Positions 33,677-41,390 of a DNA stretch of 64,000 bases are shown here, piece by piece. The position numbers were made by a program, and so were the translations under genes. The stretch comes from VAZQ01 sp035263865 (lineage in GTDB: Bacteria; Pseudomonadota; Alphaproteobacteria; Rhizobiales; Xanthobacteraceae): positions 20,743-84,742 of the forward strand of contig DATFQX010000214.1 in the NCBI GenBank assembly GCA_035263865.1, written 5' to 3'. Each line of letters starts with the position of its first letter. The first letter of the stretch is position 1. Under the pieces are notes generated by a model. It was given only the letters and a program-made list of their open reading frames with translations, ran no database searches and was not told where the DNA came from.

Positions 33677-34072
33677 TCACACCGGCGATGCTAAGGCCTT
33701 CTCGGTCCGCGGCATCAACACCGCTAGAATGATCGCGACGAGGAAGAGCGCGGGCACGTCCCCGATCAAATGACCGCGTTCGGCCGCATCGGTGAAGCCT
33801 TGAACGCCCATGATCACCGCGTGAACCACGCTTGACCACACAGTGAACCAGATAAGGCTCCTGTGAGCATAGGGATCTTGCGATGCGACGAGCAAGAATA
33901 CGCCCAGCGTCGCATACACTCCAATGATCATCATCAGATAGTGCGAATGCCCTTGTCCCCAAGCCCAGCCCGAGGGCCACACAATGCCCAACGTGTATAT
34001 GCCAAATATAAACGTTAGGCCGACGACGATTAGCGCGATGCGAAAAAGAAGCAGACGAGTTGCATCAGACAT
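33677..34072 (-). CDS. Four-helix integral membrane protein (DUF6632-like)
   Basis: A 131-residue protein with four predicted membrane helices: FRIALIVVGLTFIFGIYTLG, YLMMIIGVYATLGVFLLVA, LIWFTVWSSVVHAVIMGVQ and VPALFLVAIILAVLM. Conserved-looking loop motifs are WPSGWAWGQGHSHYLMMIIG and ASQDPYAHRSLIWFT. ATG 34072 has a strong AGGAGGG site. Similar short proteins are annotated as hypothetical or DUF6632; I rely on pattern, not a search. Function unknown. Confidence 0.7.
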   Translation of the reverse strand: MSDATRLLLFRIALIVVGLTFIFGIYTLGIVWPSGWAWGQGHSHYLMMIIGVYATLGVFLLVASQDPYAHRSLIWFTVWSSVVHAVIMGVQGFTDAAERGHLIGDVPALFLVAIILAVLMPRTEKALASPV

Positions 34073-34203
34073 TTTTGACCCTCCTGTCCCATATTTCATT
34101 CTCAATTACGAATGCGGTCGTCGGATCGGTGACGCCGACGAATCCGCACCGGACTAATTGGAAAACTACTAAGCCGACGCGACTCCCTGAAATCGCTCGA
34201 GGC

Positions 34204-34974
34204 TCACATTGGCTTCTGGAACTTCAACACGAACTCGTCCACCGGCTTGCCGGGCGGCGGCTGTATTGAGAAATCGCGGGCGTCTTCCGGGTGGCGCCAG
34301 AAGCCGCCTTCGCCTACGAGCTTGAACCCGGCCGCCTCGACCTCGCGACGCAGCGCCGCCTCCTCGATGCGATGGAAGGTCTTGCCCACAGACGTCCCAT
34401 CTCCGGGACGTGCCGAATGATCGGCAATGATAAGAAGCCCGCCAGGCTTAAGCGCAGCGTAGAGTTTGCGGTTCATCGCGGCGCGGTCGACGTTCATGTA
34501 GGTCGTATCATGATAGAAGAACAGGAATGTGATGAGATCGAGCTCGCCCACGTCAGCCGGTAACGGATCATCGAACGGCCGCGTCACGCGCACGATATCT
34601 TTTCCCCCCGGCGTCTGCAGCCGCGCGTCGAACCTCGCCTTCGCGCGCTCGCCGAGGTCCGCCGGGTTTTGCGCATAGACAGTGCCGCCTGGCGCCGCAG
34701 CACGCGCCATGAGTTCCGAGCTGTAGCCCCCGCCTGCGCCCATATCGAGCACCTTCATGCCGGGACGCACACCGCTGAAGACGAGCAGCTTGAGCGGGTC
34801 GCGCCGGTTGTCGGTCTGTCGGTCGGCATCGGTGCGATCGGGCGCGGCGATGATCGCGGCATAGTCGGGGGCGCCCTGAGCGACGGCGCGGGTCGCAGCG
34901 AGACAAGCCGCAAGTGTGACGGACGCAGCCAGAAAGGCTGCAGCGCAAACATATTTATTTGAGATCGCAGGCAT
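34204..34974 (-). CDS. Class I SAM-dependent methyltransferase with signal peptide
   Basis: A 256-residue protein. The N terminus is an export signal (AAAFLAASVTLAACLAATRAVA), followed by DRTDADRQTDNRRDPLKLL, VLDMGAGGGYSSELMARA (SAM motif I), ITFLFFYHDTTYMNVDRAAM and a motif with LKPGGLLIIADHSARPG. This layout matches a group of predicted periplasmic methyltransferases of proteobacteria whose SAM source outside the cytoplasm is unclear. The catalytic fold appears complete. The substrate is unknown. Confidence 0.82.
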   Translation of the reverse strand: MPAISNKYVCAAAFLAASVTLAACLAATRAVAQGAPDYAAIIAAPDRTDADRQTDNRRDPLKLLVFSGVRPGMKVLDMGAGGGYSSELMARAAAPGGTVYAQNPADLGERAKARFDARLQTPGGKDIVRVTRPFDDPLPADVGELDLITFLFFYHDTTYMNVDRAAMNRKLYAALKPGGLLIIADHSARPGDGTSVGKTFHRIEEAALRREVEAAGFKLVGEGGFWRHPEDARDFSIQPPPGKPVDEFVLKFQKPM

Positions 34975-35342
34975 GCTCCCTACCTTCCAGGTCCTTGATG
35001 CGCCGAGAACTGCCGCAGCATATCCTCAACCCCCCTCGACCCGAAGGCGCTTTTCCTCAATCTAACGTGATGATGCGCGCGCACAAGCGCGTCTTCCAGA
35101 ACGCATTCAGGCACAATTTTGCTCAATGCGCGCTTCTGGAAGATTCTTGTAACGCGAGGCAAGCGAAAATTTGCGCTTTGCGTTTTCCCTCGATGCGGCC
35201 GCAGCTTGGCGCGGCGGCGGCCGCGCCGCACGCGGCAGCATTAACCGCAGCTTAACCATGCCGGAACATCATTCGCCTGCGCAGCTGAACAGGGCTTCGT
35301 GCGCAACTTGCGCCGAAGATGCCCGCACGATGGAGCAGCGCA
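34975..35342. other. Intergenic region with a long inverted repeat
   Basis: A 368-base gene-free stretch. CTTCCAGAACGCATT (35093-35107) and AATGCGCGCTTCTGGAAG (35125-35142) are inverted copies with a three-base bulge and a 17-base loop, able to form a stem of about 15 bp. It marks the left side of the prophage-like island. No T-run follows, so it is not a typical terminator. Confidence 0.5.
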
Positions 35343-35540
35343 ATGCCGGATCGAAAAGCCTACAGCCTTCGGGATATCCCGGAGCCGGGCGGGGCCCCTC
35401 GCCTGCTCAACGCAGCCGCGTGGCTCGGAACGCTCGCCGCGCTCGAGACCGAATTCAAGACGGTGCTCAGCCAGGACGCAGCGGCGCATGAGAAGAGCCT
35501 GGAGCCACGCCGCGGGCAGCAAACCCGCCGCGATTCGTAA
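35343..35540 (+). CDS. Small hypothetical protein in the prophage-like island
   Basis: A 65-residue ORF from ATG 35343 with GGAGC at 35332. It reads PDRKAYSLRDIPEPGGAPRL, then a helix AAAWLGTLAALETEFKTVL and a basic tail. I recognise no family. It overlaps only antisense shadow frames. The start and composition are plausible for a small phage-type gene. Confidence 0.35.
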   Translation: MPDRKAYSLRDIPEPGGAPRLLNAAAWLGTLAALETEFKTVLSQDAAAHEKSLEPRRGQQTRRDS

Positions 35541-35649
35541 GTCGAAGGCGCCGAGCGCACCGATTGGCGCGTCGACGACTGAGGACGCTTTCGTAACGAT
35601 CGGGTACTCGCCGGATTGGATCGTTCCCGATCCGGCCATCGAAAATAAA

Positions 35650-35670
35650 AGCCCCGCTGAAAGCGGGGCT
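35650..35670 (-). terminator. Rho-independent terminator for minus-strand island genes
   Basis: A perfect 9-bp stem AGCCCCGCT / AGCGGGGCT with a three-base loop. On the minus strand it is followed by TTTTATTTTC. It lies 140 bases past the end of the minus-strand gene at 35811, as expected for the end of that transcript. Confidence 0.8.
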
Positions 35671-35810
35671 AGTCCGTTGGGATGGAGGCTCGGGTCCAAG
35701 CCTCCACGCGAGCTTGCCAGGGCACCGATCGGGTGCAACTACGCGATTATACGTAGGTGGCAAGTCTGTGGAATGCGGTCCCCCCCCCCGGGCGCCTTCA
35801 TACGTTCGTT

Positions 35811-36170
35811 TCACCCCTCGCGGTTGCCGATTCCCCATAGCCGGCACAGCTCATCAAGCGCCGCTTTCATGCGCTCAAGCGCGGCCGCATAGGCTTGCGG
35901 GCGGCTCGTCCACCCCAAAGCCTGCCCGATTTGCTCGAGGCCGAACTCCCTGCATACCGCCCATTCCAAAACGTGCGAGCTGATCTTGCCCAGCACCTGC
36001 ACCGCCTCGCGATAGCGCTGCCGGTGAAACACCTGGCGTTCCGTCTTCGCAATCCCGGCATAGGCGCCGAGACCGACCGAGATCAGATGGCGATATTTCT
36101 GCCCTGCCGAATATTGTTCGGCCGTGAGCGCGCCGCGCGCAAAGGCGCGCTCGAGCGGGGCATCGCGCAT
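35811..36170 (-). CDS. Phage-type small protein with C-terminal HTH-like helices
   Basis: A 119-residue ORF. MRDAPLERAFARGALTAEQY, AGQKYRHLISVGL, HVLEWAVCREFGLEQIGQAL and RMKAALDELCRLWG resemble short DUF6456-like or antiterminator-like proteins found in alphaproteobacterial prophages, where the last third is helix-turn-helix-like. The same frame stays open upstream to a TGA near 36308 (KRCDLRALPTPERLRRAGKD), yet has no ATG, GTG or TTG there, so the true N terminus may have been lost by an indel. It is followed by a strong minus-strand terminator. Confidence 0.5.
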   Translation of the reverse strand: MRDAPLERAFARGALTAEQYSAGQKYRHLISVGLGAYAGIAKTERQVFHRQRYREAVQVLGKISSHVLEWAVCREFGLEQIGQALGWTSRPQAYAAALERMKAALDELCRLWGIGNREG

Positions 36171-36407
36171 GGTGATCTGGCCTGAGTTGCCGCGCGCGAC
36201 GTCCTTGCCCGCGCGGCGCAGGCGCTCCGGCGTCGGCAGCGCGCGCAGGTCGCATCTCTTGCTCTCATCTTGGCTCTCCTGCTGATTGGTGGTGGATCGT
36301 TTTCATGTCTGTTGCCGATTGGCGTTGGTGCATTTTCATTTCTGTTCTGTTGGATGGATATCCGCGCCGCACACTCGACATGCTCCCCTCCCCGCGCTCG
36401 GTATGTC

Positions 36408-36503
36408 CCCTCCCCCGCTTGCGGGGGAGGGTTAGGGAGGGGCATGCAGAAAGATCCGCGCTTGTTCGCCCCTCCCCACCCCTCCCCCGTAAACGGGGGA
36501 GGG
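36408..36503. repeat. Pair of near-identical GC-rich hairpins
   Basis: CCCTCCCCCGC / GCGGGGGAGGG (36408-36418 and 36421-36431) and CCCTCCCCCGT / ACGGGGGAGGG (36480-36490 and 36493-36503) are two perfect 11-bp inverted repeats with 2-base loops. Similar hairpins are dispersed in intergenic regions of Bradyrhizobium-related genomes. Here they lie where the GcrA-like gene should end. Confidence 0.8.
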
Positions 36504-36539
36504 AGCAGACCGAGTTTGTCGCTCGCTGCGCGCCCGCAT

Positions 36540-37077
36540 CGCGGGCTCGCGTCCCCGGTCGGCGATAGGCGCGCGCGCAGTGCGCGGGGCAGTAGGGCTT
36601 GTCGGCCGCGACCTGCGCGCCGCAGAAGAAGAACTCGGCAGAGGTCGGATCGCCCACCGGTCACCCGCAGCTCTCGTCGCCGAGCGCAAAGAGCGAACGG
36701 CGCTGAGTACGCGGGATCTGCGCGTCGAGCCGCGCATTCTCGACGTCGCGCTCGCCCTTATGGGGCCGGGGCGCTGGTCGCGGCCGGCGCGAGGAGACGG
36801 CGCGCCGGCGGGCGTATTGTGGCCGCGCCGTGCGCGGAATGTTTTGCAGCGCCAGCCGCCGTCCGGGCGCGCCGCCGTAAGGCGACAGGCGGGCAATGCC
36901 GAGACGATGGATCTTCGCGATCACCGCGTTCGCGGTGACCCCTAGCTCCGCGCCGATCTCGCGCGCCCGCGCCCCTTCGCTCCAGCGCCGGCGCAAATAA
37001 CGCAGGCGCTTCTCGGTCCATGGCGAGGCCGCGGGGGAGCGTGGCGACCGTGGCAGGCCGAACAAATCTAGCACCAT
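36540..37077 (-). pseudogene. GcrA-like cell-cycle regulator gene interrupted by an in-frame TGA
   Basis: From ATG 37077 the frame encodes SPWTEKRLRYLRRRWSEG, GAELGVTANAVIAKIHRLGI, the N-terminal DNA-binding domain of GcrA proteins, then a basic linker and ESCG, and stops at TGA 36661-36663. In the same frame, immediately after, comes PVGDPTSAEFFFCGAQV and KPYCPAHCARAYRRP, the conserved GcrA C terminus. Normal members read C-x-W-P-x-G-D-P, so the TGA replaces the conserved Trp (TGG). The 138-residue product would lack the C-terminal Cys-containing part that contacts RNA polymerase region. The frame then runs into hairpin repeats. It is divergent from a repressor gene, so it is probably a phage copy and not the chromosomal gcrA. 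Confidence 0.75.
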
Positions 37078-37092
37078 GACTCCTCCCGAATC

Positions 37093-37138
37093 GTAGTTTT
37101 ATGCAGTTAACTACATTTCAACTACAAACGCCAACTAC
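37093..37138. promoter_or_regulatory. Operator array of GTAGTT/AACTAC half-sites
   Basis: GTAGTT at 37093-37098 and AACTAC at 37109-37114, 37120-37125 and 37133-37138 lie 11-13 bases apart, about one helical turn, in the region between the GcrA-like gene and the repressor gene. GTTAAC at 37106-37111 adds a palindrome. They are likely binding sites of the adjacent CI/LexA-type repressor. Confidence 0.55.
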
Positions 37139-37160
37139 CACATGTAATGGAATTCACGTT

Positions 37161-37808
37161 ATGAGAGCCCCCATGCGCACACTCCGTGGAGAGCGGCTAC
37201 GAATGGCGCGCGAGAAGCGCTACAAGTCGGCGCGGCTTGCCGCCAAGGCGATGGGCATTGCGGTATCGACCTACGGCGCGCACGAGCGCGCGGAAACGCC
37301 GGGCGGGCGCGACTACGGTCCGGACGAGGCCAGGAAATACGCGCGCCGCTTCGGCGTGACGCCGGAGTGGCTCTTAACCGGCCGCGAGCCGTTCCCGGAG
37401 GGGGATGAGCCCCCTCCGCCGAAAGTACCGGTGGTCGGTTATGTTGGGGCGGGCGCCACCGCGCACTTCTACGATGTGCCGCCCTCGCACCTCGACGAGA
37501 TCACGCCACCGGTCGGACTTGCGGAGAACACGGCGGCGGTCGAGATTCGCGGCGATAGCCTGGGCCCGTTTTTCAACCGCTGGTACGTCTTCTACGACGA
37601 CGTGCGCCGGCCAGTGACGCCGGATCTCATCGGCCACCTCTGCGTGGTCGGGCTTCCCGACGGCCGCATCCTCATCAAGCAGATCCAGCGTGGCGCCTCC
37701 GAGGGCCTCTACTCGCTCTATTCCGCGACCGAAAAGCCGATTCCCGACGTGCCCGTGGAATGGGCGGCGCGCGTCAACGTGATTTCTCGCGGCGCCGACC
37801 GCCAGTAG
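37161..37808 (+). CDS. Phage-type repressor: HTH plus S24 (LexA/CI-like) peptidase domain
   Basis: A 215-residue protein. Residues about 5-75 form an XRE-type HTH region (RLAAKAMGIAVSTYGAHERA, ARRFGVTPEWLLTG). After a linker, the S24 domain begins VPVVGYVGAGAT; the catalytic Ser lies in EIRGDSLGPFF and the Lys in RILIKQIQR. Such proteins keep a prophage silent and cleave themselves after RecA activation. ATG 37161 has GGAA eight bases upstream. The gene is divergent from the GcrA-like gene with an AACTAC operator array between, so autoregulation is likely. No integrase or structural phage gene is nearby, so it may be a leftover with remaining regulatory activity. Confidence 0.85.
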   Translation: MRAPMRTLRGERLRMAREKRYKSARLAAKAMGIAVSTYGAHERAETPGGRDYGPDEARKYARRFGVTPEWLLTGREPFPEGDEPPPPKVPVVGYVGAGATAHFYDVPPSHLDEITPPVGLAENTAAVEIRGDSLGPFFNRWYVFYDDVRRPVTPDLIGHLCVVGLPDGRILIKQIQRGASEGLYSLYSATEKPIPDVPVEWAARVNVISRGADRQ

Positions 37809-38157
37809 CACGCCGCTCCGCAGCCTGAGTTTGCGGCAAGCGAAGCCTGGCCGCATTTGGCGAGCGCGTTCTCTCATCTGTTGTGCAAAATTCGCGCGCG
37901 CCCGCTCTCGACTCCTCTTCCCAAAACGAAAACAACGTGGGAAGCAGGTGCGGTCTATCAACGAATCACGCCCGACATCACCCCGGCCCTTCGCGCCGGC
38001 CTGTCCACAATGGGAGGGAGGCGGGCCGAATTTGCCGCTCGCGGCTCATTCCATTTCTGCCGAATGCCAAGCTGTCTACTACAAAGCGTAGTTGACATTC
38101 ATTGCCGCATCTTTTCGTCATCCTCCCGACCGCACATTGCAAAGGAGCGGAAACAGG
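37809..38157. other. Intergenic region with one further GTAGTT site
   Basis: A 349-base stretch after the repressor. The only signal seen is CTACTACAAAGC followed by GTAGTTGACA (GTAGTT 38088-38093), in which the operator half-site overlaps a -35-like TTGACA (38091-38096). This could be a repressed phage promoter for the small gene at 38158. No convincing ORF is present. Confidence 0.45.
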
Positions 38158-38462
38158 ATGACCGCAATAGAGCAAAAGCAAATGCGCGCCACGAGCGGCG
38201 CATGCCGCGGCGTGGACCGCACACGCTGCTTCCTCGAGCGCATCGACCCGCATCTGGGAAGCCTGGCCGGTGACCGGGAGCGCCGCGCCTTCCTTAAGCG
38301 CCAGCTCGAGGGGTGGGAGTACCGCTATGCCCGCTTCATCGCCACGCAAGGCGCCTCGGAGTTTTCAGCAAGCACCAAGATCCGCCGCACGCCGCTGATT
38401 TTTTGCTCACCATCACCGGGCTTGCCGCGCGCGCCGGCGCGCTGGGGCGCACGCATCGGTAG
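38158..38462 (+). pseudogene. Small phage-type gene, probably frameshifted near 38378
   Basis: From ATG 38158 the frame reads TRCFLERIDPHLGSLAGDRE, RRAFLKRQLEGWEYRYARFI and ATQGASE, a helical phage-associated pattern. About residue 74 it loses sense, while the next frame continues DPPHAADFLLTITGLAARAG and stops at TAG 38460-38462. One missing base near 38378 would restore a protein of about 101 residues. Without it, the frame reads into the next gene. The family is recalled only from general knowledge of rhizobial prophages. Confidence 0.45.
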
Positions 38463-38529
38463 CGCCGCCTTCTTTTTGCCTCCACCACGAGTCAAAGCGT
38501 GGATTGGTGGTAACTGGAGGAGGTTGGGT

Positions 38530-38745
38530 ATGGGTAAATTTCTCGCTACGGCCGCATTCGCGACCGCGCTCATCGCGGTTGCCGCGTCCGAGGCCTCGGC
38601 ACAAACATTCGTCTGCCAGGCGGTCGGCCTGCGCTCGGTTGCTTATGGCCGGGCCTTCTTCGTGGGCGACGCCAAGTGGATTGCGCTTTCCCGTTGCGCC
38701 CGCCGCAGCGGCCTTTGCACCATCAGCTATTGCGTCCCAGGCTAG
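38530..38745 (+). CDS. Small secreted protein
   Basis: A 71-residue ORF with a very strong ribosome site (GGAGGAGG) before ATG 38530. The signal sequence GKFLATAAFATALIAVAASEASA is followed by a 48-residue mature part with four Cys (FVCQAVGLRSVAYGRAF, ALSRCARRSGLCTISYC). The mature part resembles DUF4189-like secreted domains. It reads in the same frame as the small phage-type ORF upstream, but its own start is better. Function unknown. Confidence 0.65.
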   Translation: MGKFLATAAFATALIAVAASEASAQTFVCQAVGLRSVAYGRAFFVGDAKWIALSRCARRSGLCTISYCVPG

Positions 38746-38800
38746 GCGCATTGACGCGTCTCACGCGCGTCCTCGACACGTCGCCGGTGCGGTAAGTGCC

Positions 38801-38842
38801 CTCGCCCCGCGATAGCGGGGACTCGCCCCGCGATAGCGGGGA
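38801..38842. repeat. Exact 21-bp tandem repeat, each unit a hairpin
   Basis: Bases 38801-38821 and 38822-38842 are identical. Each unit contains CCCCGC-GATA-GCGGGG, so each can fold. A related GC-rich hairpin region follows at 38894-38941. Downstream lies the DUF1330 pseudogene end. Confidence 0.9.
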
Positions 38843-38964
38843 GAGGGCTCAAGATTCGATTTGCACTCGTTCGGGTGAGGGGCGCCACAAATGCCCCTCA
38901 CCCCACCCCTCTCCCCCGTTCGCTTCGCTCACGGGGCGAGGGAGCAGGCCGAGCATCGCCGTGC

Positions 38965-39253
38965 TCACGCCATCCCGTCGACGATCACCAAATTGCCGGG
39001 GGCGCTCTTAAGCCGCAACGAGATCACTTTTTGATACTCGGCCGACCCGTACAGCCTTCCGCGGCAGCGCGTGAAGGGAATTCGATGATCACCAGCCGGG
39101 ATGCGGCCATTCTCCTTCGACAACGGTCAGGTTACCCCCGCGTACGATGAACTGTCCCCCGAACGGAGCGAGCGTCGCTGGCACCGCCTTGCGATATTCA
39201 TCGAACATCGCCTGGTCTTTGACGGTCTCCGCGGCAATCGCATAGGCCTTCAT
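38965..39253 (-). pseudogene. DUF1330 family gene with two frameshifts
   Basis: From ATG 39253 the minus strand reads MKAYAIAAETVKDQAMFDEY, AVPATLAPFGGQFIVRGG and VVEGEWPHPGW, then stops at 39089-39091. The family continues in other frames: IIEFPSRAAAEG, then YGSAEYQKVISLRLKSAPGN and LVIVDGMA to the stop at 38965-38967. Two indels, near 39090 and 39045, would restore a normal protein of about 95 residues. DUF1330 proteins are small ferredoxin-like-fold proteins. A different, intact DUF1330 gene lies at 41010. Confidence 0.8.
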
Positions 39254-39470
39254 CAACAACTTCTCTCGCCGAAGTCACTAATATCGCCAAATGAGAGCAC
39301 CGCATGACGCTAGCTCCCATTGTCGGGGGGCGCAAATGGCACGTTTGGTCGGCCGCGTCTGAACCTATTGAATTGTCCGGGCATACTTGCTTCGATTGTC
39401 TGTTCCCGTAGGGCTCACTTCTCGTTCTCCCGCATGGGAACTACTTTTTTGAGAAAACAAGGAGAATTTC

Positions 39471-40868
39471 ATGCGACGCATCATTTGTACGATCGCGGGC
39501 GTTGTGCTGGTTGTTTGCATGATCGCTCCCATGGCCACTGCTCAGCAGAGCCAGTCCAACCAGCAAGCAACAACCGATCCCGCCAGCAACCCCGATCAGG
39601 AGTTGGGCAGACGCTTTTTGGTCAAGGCGGACCAGTTACCGCCGCCAAAGAGCGATCCGGTCGCGGCAAGCCGGTCTTTGGTCATTCCGTATGCGGGGCA
39701 GGCACCGCGCGTGATGGAGGGTTTTACCGCCACGCCGTTCGTCACCGGGCTCGAGCATCCGCGGCGATTGCTCGTGCTTCCCAACAACGACGTCATCGTC
39801 GCGGAGCAGAAGGCGGGATATCTCACGCTGCTGCGGGACCAGGACGGCGATGGGAAGGTGGACTTCATTGAACGCTTTGCCGACGACTTCAAGGCGCCTT
39901 ACGGGCTTGCCTATCGCGACGGCTTTGTTCTCGTGGCGGATCAGGACGGCATCTGGCGCGTGCCGCATGTCAGCGGCGCGCTGCGCGCGGGTCGCCCGGA
40001 TCAGCCGAAGATCACGGATGTGCCGCCGGAGCAGCGCAAGCCCGTGCCGGCGGCCTATGGCCAGGAAATGATCACGCAGAAAGGCGTGTTCGGCGTCGTT
40101 GCGGGTCATCAGAACCGCCACCTCGCATTGGATCCGAAAACGGGCGCGATGTTTGTGGGCGTTGGCTCCTCCGGCAACATCGGCGTCGAGCCGGAGGTCA
40201 AGGCATCGATTCAGCGCTTCGAGGCAGACGGCTCCGGCCAAACCACGTTTGCGTCCGGGATGCGCAACCCGACGACGCTCGCATTCCACCCAACCACCGG
40301 CGAGCTTTACGCCGGCGTTCAGGAGCGCGACGGACTGGGCGACAATCTTCCGCCCGATTATTTCACGCGCGTGCAGCAGGGCGCCTTCTACGGCTGGCCT
40401 TACGCCTATATCGGCCCCAACCCGCAGCCGGGCTTTGCGCAGCGCGCGCCGGAGAAAGTGAAAGCGACCGTGGTTCCGGACGTGCTCTTTCAGCCGCACT
40501 CGTCGGTTTTGGACCTGGTGTTCTACGACGGCGAGCAATTCCCGGCAGAATATCGCGGCGATGCATTCGTGGCGCTGAAAGGTTCGTGGAACCGCTCCGA
40601 GCCGACCGGCTACAAAATTGTTCGCGTGCGATTCAAGGACGGCAGACCGGACGGAAGCTACGAGAATTTCGTCACCGGTTTCTGGGTCTCCGGTCAACAT
40701 CGGGCCGAAGTGTGGGGCCGCCCCGCTGCGCTCGCCGTCATGAGGGATGGCTCATTGCTGATTGGGGACGACACCGGCGGCACGATTTGGCGCGTATCGT
40801 ACACAGGGCCAAAACAGCAGGCCTCGGACGGGGAAAGCAAGCCCGCAGCCCCGCAGCGCGGACGATAG
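39471..40868 (+). CDS. PQQ-dependent-type sugar dehydrogenase (sorbosone dehydrogenase-like), exported
   Basis: A 465-residue periplasmic six-bladed beta-propeller. The signal peptide (IICTIAGVVLVVCMIAPMATA) is followed by propeller repeats: FVTGLEHPRRLLVLPNNDVI, APYGLAYRDGFVLVADQDGI, GMRNPTTLAFHPTTGELYAG and VMRDGSLLIGDDTGGTIWRV. This order fits the GDH-B/YliI/L-sorbosone dehydrogenase group, which uses PQQ and calcium to oxidise aldoses; whether PQQ is bound cannot be told from sequence. AAGGAG lies just before ATG 39471. No pqq gene and no cytochrome partner is nearby. Confidence 0.87.
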   Translation: MRRIICTIAGVVLVVCMIAPMATAQQSQSNQQATTDPASNPDQELGRRFLVKADQLPPPKSDPVAASRSLVIPYAGQAPRVMEGFTATPFVTGLEHPRRLLVLPNNDVIVAEQKAGYLTLLRDQDGDGKVDFIERFADDFKAPYGLAYRDGFVLVADQDGIWRVPHVSGALRAGRPDQPKITDVPPEQRKPVPAAYGQEMITQKGVFGVVAGHQNRHLALDPKTGAMFVGVGSSGNIGVEPEVKASIQRFEADGSGQTTFASGMRNPTTLAFHPTTGELYAGVQERDGLGDNLPPDYFTRVQQGAFYGWPYAYIGPNPQPGFAQRAPEKVKATVVPDVLFQPHSSVLDLVFYDGEQFPAEYRGDAFVALKGSWNRSEPTGYKIVRVRFKDGRPDGSYENFVTGFWVSGQHRAEVWGRPAALAVMRDGSLLIGDDTGGTIWRVSYTGPKQQASDGESKPAAPQRGR

Positions 40869-40917
40869 CGCGTGCGCTCCCCAACGGCGGGCGGCTGAGG
40901 CGTATAGGCGCAGAGGC

Positions 40918-40994
40918 GTAGCCCGGGTTGAGCGCAACGAAACCCGGGACCTGCGCGGCGAGACCTGGGTTTCGCTACGCTCAACCCAGGCTAC
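40918..40994. repeat. REP-like inverted element, copy 1
   Basis: GTAGCCCGGGTTGAGCG begins the element at 40918 and CGCTCAACCCAGGCTAC ends it at 40994; two further GGGTTTCG-type arms lie between. It sits between convergent genes. A related element is at 48861-48919. Confidence 0.8.
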
Positions 40995-41009
40995 GAGAAC
41001 TTACGCTGG

Positions 41010-41390
41010 CTATTTCATGCCATTGACGGCGACGATGTTGAATTTCGCGTATTTCTCGCCGAGCTTGAGTGCAGCTTGAAATTCGGGAGAATTGCGCCAC
41101 CGTTGCAGCGCTTCCATGCTGTCCCATCGAAGAATCACAACCGGCCCGACAGGCAGCTTTCCCGCAAGCTGCGTGCCCGGTCCTGCCGCGACGTATTCGC
41201 CACCGTGATCTTTGACCGATTTCTGCGCCGGCGGAACGTATTCTTTTGCGTAGCCATCGGGGTTGGAGACCTCATTGATGGCGATCATGTAAACCGGCGG
41301 TTTCGCTTGCGCATGCAGAGCTTGGATCGCAGCGCCACCGAGTGCCGCTCCTGCCAACATTGATACCGCGATGGTCAATCGGGTTTGCAT
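41010..41390 (-). CDS. Exported DUF1330 family protein
   Basis: A 126-residue protein. A signal peptide (MQTRLTIAVSMLAGAALGGA, cleavage near LHAQ) precedes a DUF1330 domain (VYMIAINEVSNPDGYAKEYV, HGGEYVAAGPGTQLAGKLP, VILRWDSMEALQRW, EFQAALKLGEKYAKFNIVAV). The fold is a ferredoxin-like alpha-beta dimer; the exported form is unusual compared with the cytoplasmic type. The start has TTGGAGGACGATA upstream and overlaps the previous stop by one base (TAATG). Function unknown. Confidence 0.85.
   Translation of the reverse strand: MQTRLTIAVSMLAGAALGGAAIQALHAQAKPPVYMIAINEVSNPDGYAKEYVPPAQKSVKDHGGEYVAAGPGTQLAGKLPVGPVVILRWDSMEALQRWRNSPEFQAALKLGEKYAKFNIVAVNGMK

Noticed and set aside
35780..35789. Run of ten C between the terminator and the minus-strand phage-type gene
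   Set aside because: Homopolymer only; could be a phase-variable tract but lies in no reading frame that I could support.
36401..38950. Possible CRISPR array because of repeated GC-rich hairpins
   Set aside because: Only two or three hairpin copies, no regular spacers, no cas genes.
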